Of a stretch of 64,000 bases of DNA, positions 47,801-59,800 are shown in pieces; the stretch's first letter is position 1; the number at the start of each line of letters is the position of its first letter. The stretch is from Holothuria scabra. Taxonomy: Eukaryota > Echinodermata > Holothuroidea > Aspidochirotida > Holothuriidae. Under the pieces are notes generated by a model that was not told where the DNA came from, did not search any database, and was given only the letters and a program-made list of their open reading frames with translations. The DNA lies in assembly GCA_037179385.1 (NCBI GenBank), contig CM074193.1, forward strand, positions 7,647,547 through 7,711,546. The letters are read 5' to 3'. The position numbers and the translations under genes are program-made.

Positions 47801-50800
47801 TATAAACTAAGCAGTCACCTCTTGTAAATTTAACATTTGTCGCTTATCTTTCAAGAGCCAATCGTGTAGCAGGACAGTCTGCTGCACAATTTTAAGTTGA
47901 AGTGATTTCATTTCCCCTAATGAACAAATCAAATAGGTTTACTTGCTTCAGGTAATCCAAAACGACATTCTCTTTAAAAAGTTCACTCGTGCGGTAAGAT
48001 GGCGGTGAAGTGGAGGGAGAGAGGGGGGTGTGAGTTGTAGGGTGGGGATATAATGCACTACACCCCCCTTTTCCTTTGGAATGGGTCAAATGATTTATAA
48101 ACTTGCCCACTTAGATTCCGCTAAGGTAAAGAGGTCGTACAACCAGTCTCCAAAAACAGTTGCAGAGAGTTTGACAACGTGTGAGTATGTATGGCGTTGG
48201 GTTGGTCATAGGCCCTGGAGGCATAAGTTACGCTTGAAAAAATGAAAGTCAATAAAACATTCCTTAAAAATTGGGAAAGGGACTGTTTAATTCGGGACTC
48301 CTCCCACCCCTATTGGCGGTAAAAATAACCCACGAAAACTGCAACGACTCATCTAAAATGATGTTTGGAACGAGGAATTGTGATAATAGAAGATGTAACG
48401 CTTAGATTTCACGATAAATTCTCTCGTTTGTCTGGCCTGAAATCTCTGAAGTTTTCTAGAAAGGAACGGTCTGCTAAAACGTGCGGAGAAGCTAAGGCAC
48501 CGCATTTACAAAAGTTGCAGTTTATAGGGCTACATCTCATGGGGGTAACCGTGCTGGATTATAGACAAACATCTCTCGTCGATTTGTATTGACCCCGTAG
48601 AATTGCGAGTGAAAAGGAATTCGTGGAAGTACATCTTAGCTTGATTACTGGGAAACAAATCAGCAAAATATTGCAATGACAATTGTGTCCTTAATTTACT
48701 CACTTGTATGGTGAAGGCGGTCTCGAAGCTCTAACGTCCTCGTCTAATACAAATGCTCTTTGTGTCACTCTTACTTTACCCTCTTCTGGAATAGCTGTCA
48801 CAGTAACGAGTGGATACCCGGCCTGTCGTAACCAGGGACGCATCAAATCTGCTATATGAATACCGAGTTTGTCGTGGTCTACCTCCTAGAAAACCAAGTG
48901 CAATATTTTAAAGTAAGAGTGTCACATTATCATGCACAAGTATTTCTACTATGCTGCCCTCACTCCTTTCACCTTTTCGCCACCTTTTCGTGATGTAGAT
49001 ATGGCGAGCAATTGTTATCATATCATGGGGAATGGACATATACTTATTCAATTCGTTAAATATCGATTGAGATCGAAATATCTCAAAATATTACTCATTT
49101 AAAATTGTATGTTGAATTAAATTGACATTACCGGCATAAATTTGTAGTGGTACATGTCGATTTAAATTTGTACATATGTGGATATAAATTGTTTCACGTC
49201 GAATTAAATTGGTACATGTCGATTGGTCCAACGTGGACGGAACTATACCAGTTGAATTTGATTCATAATGATTTGATTTGACATTTTCCGATTTAATCCG
49301 GCACATATACCATTGCGCTATATGTTAAATTAAATCGACATACAGCAATTTAATTCGATATATAAGAATTAAATTCGAAATATACCAATTCAAAATTGAC
49401 CTTTTCGAACATTAAATGGGTAGCAAAACTCCCTTTAAAACCGTAAAGTTTCTACCAACACATGTTTAGTGCCCGTCTCACGCAATAAAAAAACTTCGAG
49501 GAATTCCTTCGACGTTTAAATTTTTTAATGCCATATTCACACATGTAGAGACATGGTAGTGCCCCTTGGAGCCCAGGGGTACAGGCCTCCAAATTTTGCC
49601 AAGGTGTCATATCACATTTGTTTGAAAATGCATTTGAAAACACCTCACAACCCTTCACATATAGAAACATTGGAAAAAAGGTAATAATAATAATAAGTTA
49701 AAATACAGTTGTAATTACCATCATAATTGCAATAATACCAAACAATAGTGAAGTGTTTGCTGCCCCCAATTTGATCCCTCATTACACAACGCCCCTGCAC
49801 GAATGCTTTGCGGGAACTATTTAGGTATATCACTAGAAATCTGTGCAAGTCATCAGTAACTGATCAAAGTTCAGGGTGGGTTGGGGCGTGTCTTTCACTT
49901 AATTTTTTAATTTCAAATACGGTGAGGTATTCATTCAGCCAATTATCCTTAGCCATGGCTCACCCTGTCTAGAGCATTCCATAAGTCTTCAGAGTTGGCG
50001 TTTTGGTATGCTCTCTCATGGAGAAACCTCTGAAAAAGAAGCAAAATGTAAGAAAAATATAAAGGAAATCTTTGACAGATATTCTACTTCTTCCGTGAAA
50101 TATACTCTCTGTTCCGATAGAAAAGTTGCTTAAGACCCATCTCCTTTAATAAAGTTAGATTTTTCACAACTAAGTTTACATATAGCAAGACCTCAAACTG
50201 CACTTATGACACTGTCTAAATGAATAAAATAAAATACACTATGATTTGAACTGCTCAGTGAAATTTATACACTACTTTTCAGTTGGTGACCTGCCTACTT
50301 TATCTTTCAGGATCGCCTTTTTTCGGTTTGAATTTTTTTCGTGTTATTATTTCGAAGAGAAAAATATATATGATAATAATGAAACCGGCAAAACATTGCG
50401 CAAGATTGCACCTAAGGACTCTTATTTGTTCAAAAATTTTTCAAACGGAGGGGGTTTCCCTTCAGACCTCCCCCATATCAGTAACAAAATGTGCCCTACC
50501 CATTGCAAACTCCTTTGTACTGTCGCCAATTCCTATCACCGACTAAAAACACCCTAAAATTGGGTTTAACTTTATGGGGTGCAGTGACGAAGCCACGGAG
50601 GGGGGGGGAGGGGGCTGGGGACGTAGGCCCCCAGATTTTCTTAAGCCGACCCCAGATTTTTTGCGTCCTGATAAAGTAATTGAAAAAAAAATAAAATGTT
50701 TGAAAGGAAATAAATTTTGAAGTATTTCCTTCAAAACAGTAAATAAATAAAATATGTAACAATTAATAAAACATGCATGAATGTGTGTAAAACACACTTT

Positions 50801-53800
50801 TGCGCACGTATCAAATCAAGTAATAACTTCAAAATGCATACTTTCACTGAATTAGATACCGTATGTGATCTGTACTGTCGTTTATTGCATTTCACTTCGA
50901 AGATGAAACCAAAGTCCCGACGACAAACTTTAATGTGAATTTGTTAGGTTAAGACCCACTAACACCACTGGAAATCGGAAAACATTGTTTCTTTGGTAGC
51001 ATTTATGTCACTCGTAAAATCTCTACAAAAACTAAAATTGGGTTGATATTTTTCATGCTCCCCCCCCCCCCCCAGTCCTGAAACTTAGTCCTATAATTAG
51101 TTCACAGTTTTGCCAAACAAAGCACCAATTTGCATCTAGGACAACTAACGCAAAGAAAGTTTGTCAGAGGGGGGCACAACTACTTTTGGTTTTCCTGTTA
51201 AAGGGTAAGTTACTGTCTTAGGTAAGCTGAAATCCATTCAAATATTGCCGCATATACGGCTGGGTACATCCAGTTTAAAACACGTGGGAAGTGCCGTTTC
51301 CGGCCATCTGGAGGGGATTTAAAGCCCCAAATTTTCTTGTACGCTCCGTGCTTAGATAGTCTTGCCGTGCCTGACCCTCGGAGGTACCAGCCCCCCCCCC
51401 ACTTGTTACCTAGCGCCCCCCCCCCCAAAAAAAAAAAAAAAATCCCATCCCGGCTACGCCACTGATGGGATGATGCTCGTCTTAAGAGAGAGGTTCATTT
51501 AGCAGAAAAATGTTTTAAGCGGATTCCTCAGATGTGCAGGTTTGGATAACCTTTCACTTTGCCTATAACTGGTTTCGTCGGATAGCAATGTTAATGGCAA
51601 CTCCATCGTTTGCGAGTCGCGCAGATGTATTTTGATAACCCCGACGGAATCGAGAGTCGCTCTCTAGAGTAACCTCCGTAAAATTTCACCTGCACTTTGG
51701 ATTACGTAGACTGACATTTAATATTATAACTTCTAGATCAAATAATAAAAAATGGTTTGTATTATGATCCAGAACCTTCCTTACAGATTTATTGCCTACC
51801 CAAAGAGCGTGAATATACTGTCCAAAATAACGTCGTTATGTTTGCTAACTTCGACACGCATAGTCGATCGCGAAGATAATTCAGACAAGGAATTATTCAA
51901 GATGCCCCATGAGAGAAGGAGAAACGTAAACTCTTTCCAACATGTTCGTAGATCGTTTTTGGCATCATCTATTACAATCAAAACTTTAACCAGACGATGA
52001 CGCTTTTGGAAAACTCTGTCTTTATTTTTCACACCTTTTTAATGGTAGTCATTTATTAATGAAGTTTACGGCAAACTTTGCAGTTTTTCAACAAAATTGT
52101 TAACGTATAGGACTATGGTGTGCGATAAATCATGAACGTGATGATTTGATGTCTTTATTCAGTCTGAATTCTTTTAGTTGCAAACTTGGTTGCGAGGCCT
52201 GTTCGAGCGTTCGTTCATGCGCCAGTTTTGCAACAGTACATGTGAAACAAATTTGTTAGTTAGGTTTTAAAAGTTTCTCATGAGTAAGTCACAAATAAAC
52301 CATTCATGAAGCCCTGCGAAGCAAGCAAGAAATACTTTTCATCACTATCACTGCTAACTTGGATCACCAGATTTAAAGCTTTTTGTACTGCAGTTATAAT
52401 ATAAGGTGAAGCCAGCAAGAAAAGCCAGTCTCAATGCAGAGACGTGGCAAGTAACTCACATATGGGCTTCAAATTGATTTTGAGAGTGGGGGGGGGGGGG
52501 TAATCTGACATGGATTGAATTTTCTCTCTTTAGTAGCAAGATGTGGACAATAGGAGGAGGGGAAGGATGCAAAATGGTGCAAAATGTTTCATGTAAACGG
52601 TTGGTTAAAATAAAACTAAAGTTGGAGCTTCGTCTGCGATTGTTGTTGGTTGAAACAGTAAAACGGTTTCCAAGATGAAAGTTACAGAACAATTTTCTAC
52701 GGACTATGTTCGATCTAAATTTAAGCGTAAGAAATTGTCGGGATCACGCAAAGCGTGTGAAAAAGATTGTTTGTGGAAGATTCGTAAAATTCTGTTAGTT
52801 TGAAACATTCGTGGTAAACGGCTAAAATCGAACCATAATTCAGTTGAAAATACGCTTCATTCAAGAGGAGTATGCACTTTTACGCCTTGAGCAAAAATCA
52901 GAAATCGATGGGTAGTGCGCTCACTCCACTTCCTGACTTCCCTCGTACAGGTGCCACCGAGCCATGGAGTGGAATTTTGGGCACGTAGAAACAAAGCGGG
53001 TCGAAATTGGTGTTTGAATCATTGTGAACCCTATACCTATGAACAATAAACAAGAGCGTTTCAGACGACTTTATATAACAGTATAGAGAAATCCCATTGG
53101 TCAGGTGATGGTCTGATTTAATCGGGCATGTCTGGGGTCCATCAACTTTAATCTTTCAAATCCTTTGTTTCACTGTATCATGAATGCGTGTGCGTTACAA
53201 TATATTTAGCCTAAGTAAATTTGCACATAATTATGTATAATTCTCTCAATTTCGCTAAATGCGAGGAAGTGTTTACGATTGTATATAGACAAAATTTGGA
53301 CGATTTACGACTGCAGGAACCCACTAATAGCCGCCTTCACTAACTGCTCGGATTTGTATATAACTTAAAATTTAGTGCGTGGATCTCACGAAAATTTTGG
53401 TAGTTTGGGGAAGAGTTTTGATTTAAACCTTTAAATGCATCCATTGTTCCTTAATATACTGGAGAACAAATGTGTTAACGCCCCTCCATTCAAAAAGTGA
53501 GATAGACATGCCTCCCTATCGACACCCACGAATTCACACAAGGGCGTCGATGTTCTCAATATATGGGGCATGAACTCATTTTCAAAACCAATTAGCCTAC
53601 GGTGTGAAAAATCAAATTTACATGCCCCCCCCCCCCCGGATAGTAATTCGAAAATACCTCCATTTCTTCCTAATGCCCCTATAGGTTAACTTCAAAGAGG
53701 TTCTCTTCTCGGTCTTTTGGTTTAGATCATGTTTAGTATCTGTTCAGTTTTATGCAGTCTAGAATGGAGCCATACATGAAGGACCAATAATGTAAATGGC

Positions 53801-56800
53801 CCGAGGGCCCTGAGGGAAGAAAAACTCCTTCTGGAGTGTTGTTTGGTTTTCGCCGAACGGCTCTTCGCCAGAGAGTTGGTAGAAATTTTGAAAAAGTACC
53901 TCAAAGAATAATTTAGTTTGACCAGACAACTAAAGGTTTTGTTTGAATGTACACCTTAATTTTGTCCTCCTTTGCCTCGCAAGAGTCATTGCAGTTCATG
54001 CCACAGTATCGTTCAGGTTAGGGGGTTAGATGGAGTTTTACGGCCAAGTTTCCAACCAATTGGTTCAAGTCGAACTGGCCACGGCCATTTTTCCAGCTGT
54101 GGCTCACTGACTTGGCTATCGGTCAGTCGGTCAGGTCAGTACATTCAAAACAAATTCTGGAGTTGGCAAATTTTCTCTGTACAGTTTTGCCTTTGTTAAT
54201 ATTTCAAGTTGTATGCAATTACAATGTGAAACTAACCTAAGTGTGCTAACACACCATTTTTATCATGATATCACTTGTTGAAAACAAAATTTACCATACA
54301 TTCAAGCAAGCTCTTCTTCTTCTATGTGTAGTAACTTTTACAAATTTATTATACATTTAAATTTTTACTGATGTTGCTTGGGTTTCCCTTCTGTAATTAT
54401 GTAGCTGCAAATTGTTAACAAACAGTTATGGTTGTTAAATATCATTACGTGAATATGATGTGACAAAAAACTCGATTTATGTTGACATAAATCTGTATAA
54501 AGTAATGTCGGTTGTGGAAGGGTTATGACGCTGCAACAAATGTTAAAAGCATGAAAATTGATTTAATCAACGGGATTCTAACCAGAATGCAAAAATGCAT
54601 TGAGGTTTCGATGATACATACATGCTCTTTTCAATGAAATGCTACATTTCTTGTAACAACTGGTGACCCAAAGTGACCTTTGACTCCACCTGTTAGTAAC
54701 TGGTTTTTCTTTTAACCAAAACATTTCTATATTCAAAAAGCCAAATTTCATACTGTGCCTTAAGATATTCTGCAAACAAGCTGCTTACATCATAACGCAT
54801 CAACATATCAAGTTTGAAATCAATCCAAGCTTCCTACCTTGAGATATTGTGTTAAAAAGTTTGTCCCCTTTTGACTCCAAATGATCTTTGACCTCCACCA
54901 AAATAAAAAGGATTCTTCGTTACATCATAACGCATCAACATATCAAGTCTGAAATGAATCCAACTTTCCTACCATAATGTTTCACGTAAACAAGGATTTC
55001 AGGGTTGGACCTCATTGACCTCCACCCAAAATTAATTGGGTTGTTCCTTACATCATAACGCATCAACATATCAAGTTTGAAATGAATAAAAGTTTACTAC
55101 CTTGAGATATAGTGTAAACCAGAATTTCGGGGTTTGACCCCATGTGACCCCAAATGACCTTTGATGTCCACGAAAATTAATCGGGTCCTTTCTTACATCA
55201 TAACGCATCAACCTATCCAGATTGAAATGAATCCAGATTTCCTACCATGATGTATCATGTAAACAAGGATTTCAGGGTGTGATCCCATGTGACCCCAAAT
55301 GACCTTTCACCTCCATCAAAATTGATTGGGTTCTTCCTTACATCATAACACATCAACATATCAAGGTTGAAATGAATCCAAGTTTCCTCCCTTGAGATAC
55401 AGTGTAAACAAGGATTTGGGAATTTGACCCGATGTGACCCCAAATGGCCTTTGACCTCAATGAAAATAAATCTGTTTTTTTTCCTTACATCATAACGCAT
55501 CAACATATCAAGTTTGAAATTAATCCAAGTTTCCTACTATGAGATTTCGTGTAAACAAGGATTTGGGGTTTGACCCCATGTGACCCCAAATTACCCTAAA
55601 CCTCCACCAAAATAAATAAGATTCTTCCTTACATCATAACACATCAACATGTCAAGTTTGAAATGAATCCAAGTTTCCTACCTTGAGATATAGTGTAAAC
55701 AAGGATTTGGGGAATTTGACCCGATGTGACCCCAAATGACCTTTGACCTCCATGAAAATAAATCTGTTTTTTTCTTTTATCATAACGCATCAACATATAA
55801 AGTTTGAAATTAATCCAAGTTTCCTACCATGAGATATCATGTAAACAAGGATTTCGGGGTTTGACCCCAGGTGACCCCAAATAACCTCTGACCTCCACCA
55901 AAATCAATAGGTTTCTTCCTTACATAATAACGCATCAACATATCAAGTTTGAAATTAATGCAAGTTTCCTATCTTGAGATATTGTCGAAACAAGGATTTC
56001 GGTTTTTGACCCCCTGTGACCCCAGATGACCTTTGACCTCCACCAAAATAAATAGGGTTCTTCCTCTCAGTATGGGGTACATGTGTACCAAGTTTGAGAA
56101 CTGTCAGATCTTCCCTTCTCAAGATATCGTGTAAACAAGCAAAGTGTCACAAACACACACACATACACACACACCTACACACGCACACATACATACACAC
56201 ACACCATCATGAATGCATAGGTTTCTCTTTTCATCGAAACCAAAAAGGAATCTCCCCTACGGTCAGCTCCACCATGGTAATTAAAGAAGGGTCAATGGGG
56301 TTAAAGAGCAGAGCCGATAGCCCACACTTTTTTAATTACGAATTTGACCTGTCCAAATCATTTTTATTTATTTTTTAGTAACCTTTTTGTTAGGTTTGCC
56401 ACAGAAGTTTCTGTTTCCTTACAGTATCAAACGTCATCAGACGTTATCAATCGTCAACAATTAAATTTATTATTAAGTGAAAATTATTTCAGGCCTGTGG
56501 AGGAAAATAGTTCCGTTGAAGTATCTGTGTTAATAGAATCATTGTATTGTCTTTAATGCGAAAAGAGACGAAGATAAAAAGACAACATTTTTCATAATGG
56601 TTACAAGTTTTTTACAAATGACCAAAGACAAAAACTACACAATAATAATAAAAAAAAACAGAATGCAAAACTGCATTGAGGTTTCGATGATACATAAATG
56701 TTCCACTTCAAATAATCCAATCCTGTACCATTATCTTCTCATTCAAATGTTATTCTAACATGTTCAAAAATAATTTTGTTACACCACATGACCTTTGACC

Positions 56801-59800
56801 CCCACCACCAAAAATGGGGATCATCCTCTCACCATAAGCATTCACATACCACATGTGAAATCTATGTAAGTTCCCCACCTTAAGATGTGTTAACACCTAA
56901 CAAGTTTGTCATTCACAGTTTGACCACCAGTGACATTAGATAACCTTTGACCTCCATAAAAGCCATAGATAGATAAATAGATGGAAAAACATACATACAG
57001 ACAGAAAGCTATCTTGAAATATTGCAATTTCAAAAGGCTTCCAGACTTCCAAAAATGACTCAAAAATTGGAATCATGCAAACCTTACTTTAAGTGGACCC
57101 CTCTCATGCTAGGGTAAACCTAAAAACCCATGGTACAATTAAGAAATGACATGATGATGATGGTTTTGATGGTTGATAGTTTTGTTTTTAAATTAAGGCC
57201 CCTCCCCCATATCCTTTCCAGCTGAAAGGTTTAATAATACTTTTGAGACTTTGTTGAGGGTTAAATTACAGTGCAGAGGTTTGTAACCCCATAAATATTG
57301 TAGTCGAGACACTATTTTGCAATGACAGTACGTAACACTAATAAATATGGGAAAACTTTTGAACAGCTTCTCATAACACTTATATAGATGACGTATAATA
57401 TATATAAGTTAATATATATAAGTTTTCACCCGCTGCAGATACCACCCTGCTACCAAAATATGCTGCTGCATGCTTTATATCATACTCTAGAACAACTAAA
57501 ATATTGGTTGGAACTTAAGCAAGAATAAAAACAAGAAAGGAAACATTCACTACTGCACAGCTAAATTTCCCAGTATAGGCCTAGCCTGTAAGGATATTAC
57601 ACAGAAACATACATGTAGGATAGGTTCAAAATGTACATATATGCTATACGTTAGGCAATGGCAAAAGTGCAAGACATGAGACATGCTGAAGATTTTTAGA
57701 TTTTGACCCCTGGTGACCCCAGATGACCTTTGACCTCCGCTAAAAGCAATAGGGACCATCTTCTGACCATATAACGCATCCACATACCAAATATGAAATC
57801 TATCCAAGTTTCCTCTCCTGAGATATCGTGCTAACAAAATTTTCAGACTTTAACCCCGGTGACCCCAGATGACCTTTGACCTCCACCAAAAACAATACGG
57901 ACCATCTTCTGACCATAACGCATCCACACACTAACTATGAAGTCTTTCCAAGTTTCCTGCTTCGAGATATCGTGCTAACAAAGTTTTCAGAAATGACCCC
58001 CGTGACCCCAGGTGACCTTTGACCTCCACCAAAAACAATAGGGTTCTTCTTCTCATTTATGACATACACTCGCCATCATGGTTGCATAGGTTTCTCTTAT
58101 CATCGAAACCAAAAACCGGAGAAGTACAGAGTTATATTCATTATCCACTTCGAAACTCCCCACGTGGTCCACAAGTCTTGGAACACTTAACAAATATTGT
58201 AGGGGGAGGCCTCAGTCCCCTACCTCTATCATTGGAGGATTATCTCCCTCAGCTTCTGATTCCTCACCACTATTATTGCTGTAAAGAATGTCTACATTAA
58301 GTGGTGAGTGTTCAAGTTTCAAAGCAGACAATTTTATCGTGTCTTTCAGAATGATTTAATTATCTCAGTAACTCTCAGTCATTGAGTAAATTCAACCATT
58401 CAACCAGTGTTATAAATTTTTAAAAGTTTTGTAGTACCTGACGACAAGGAAAGTGCGTAATATTTGTTTCGCATGTTATATACTCAGTATTGTGCACTCA
58501 CGTGACAATGGCGGTAATGAGCAAAGATTGTAACGATTAGAATATAGAGGGCTATTAATGACGTCACATAAGCCCATCCCCTTTCTTTGCTGCGGGGAAC
58601 AGACTGTGTAGTTCGTATAGAGGCTATGCATGTTTCAATTTGGCATACTGGATGGAACTGATCATGCGCAGTACCTGCATTACCAATACGCACGCACAAC
58701 GACCCTCAGTTATAGCTGTTGCACAATGGACGCCTGAATGGGAAAATAGAGAGACGTGCAACGCGGTGACGTCGGTGCAGAACCTCTATAGCTAGCTGAG
58801 AAGCAGCTGATGTAACCATCGAAGTGATAACAGTTGATTTTTCTGTCCGGCAGTGGACGTGGCTATAGCCAGCTTTGACGTCACGTAAAAACGCTGTATA
58901 GTCTTTTATTATAATACCTACCTCCATGCCTTCCCTAAAGACCGTGTCCCCTATCAGACCGAGGAGCATTCGAACAACCGCCGTACTCTATGAAAAAAAA
59001 CATATATAAGATGTAACATATACATAAACCTAACCAACTCTCTCCCATTTATAATATTAATAATACAACAAGATATGATGTAGGAAGCCACTTCTGTTCT
59101 TACATTTTTACACGAAATGAGGGAAAAATATAGTATAAGGATGAAGAGAAAACCCGCTATTTTAGGTGGTTTTTGCATTGAAAGGTTGGGTCATGTGGGG
59201 GTTCTAACCCCCTCTCCCCTTCCCCAGGCTACGTCACTGATCCTTTCGCAATGGGGCCAATGTGCACTGTTTTAGAAGAAATTTCCGAACTGGCTAACAG
59301 TCAGTCATAAAATTCTTTAACCAAAACAGTGCGCATCAGCTGTCGTTATGATTTCCTCTGCTTTTATCAAAAGGAACACAGAGTGGGTTCGGTGGGTCTT
59401 GTCCATGGCCATGATTCAAAATTCAACATCCTATAAACTCCTTTACCTACTATACAGTTTAGTTCAAAGATTGTTAAAATTTCTGTGCATTGAAATTTAA
59501 AAGAGTTGTAAACCTGTTAACGCCTTAACGAAGGGGGACTTATTCACTTTGTGCCCAATGCTTGCTATTTAAGTTTCTTCTTTTGAGCCATATTGCCGCA
59601 TGCTTGCTACTTAAGTTTCTTTTCTTTATGCAAAGGATAGCCTTTCTTGCCATTTAAATGAAAGACTTTTTTTATCTTTCATCAACAGTTCAAATTGTAG
59701 ATGGTATTTCTTTGGCGGTGTTCTTTCAAAGAAAAACAAATCTATTAGCTAAGTATTTTCAGTGAGACGGTATGACTGCTATTAAGAGCTAGTTGTCCCC

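Larger units (their letters stand above)
50030..58921 (-). other. 8.9 kb aminopeptidase intron filled with repeats
   Basis: No coding exon was found here. Contents: G-run dispersed repeats (50580-50660, 51297-51475, and poly-G near 52487), an old MITE copy, a U2-headed SINE, a tRNA SINE, minisatellite-cored elements D-F, and a fourth copy of the TGACGTCA-rich repeat near the right end. 51.5-52.9 kb appears unremarkable. Confidence 0.75.
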
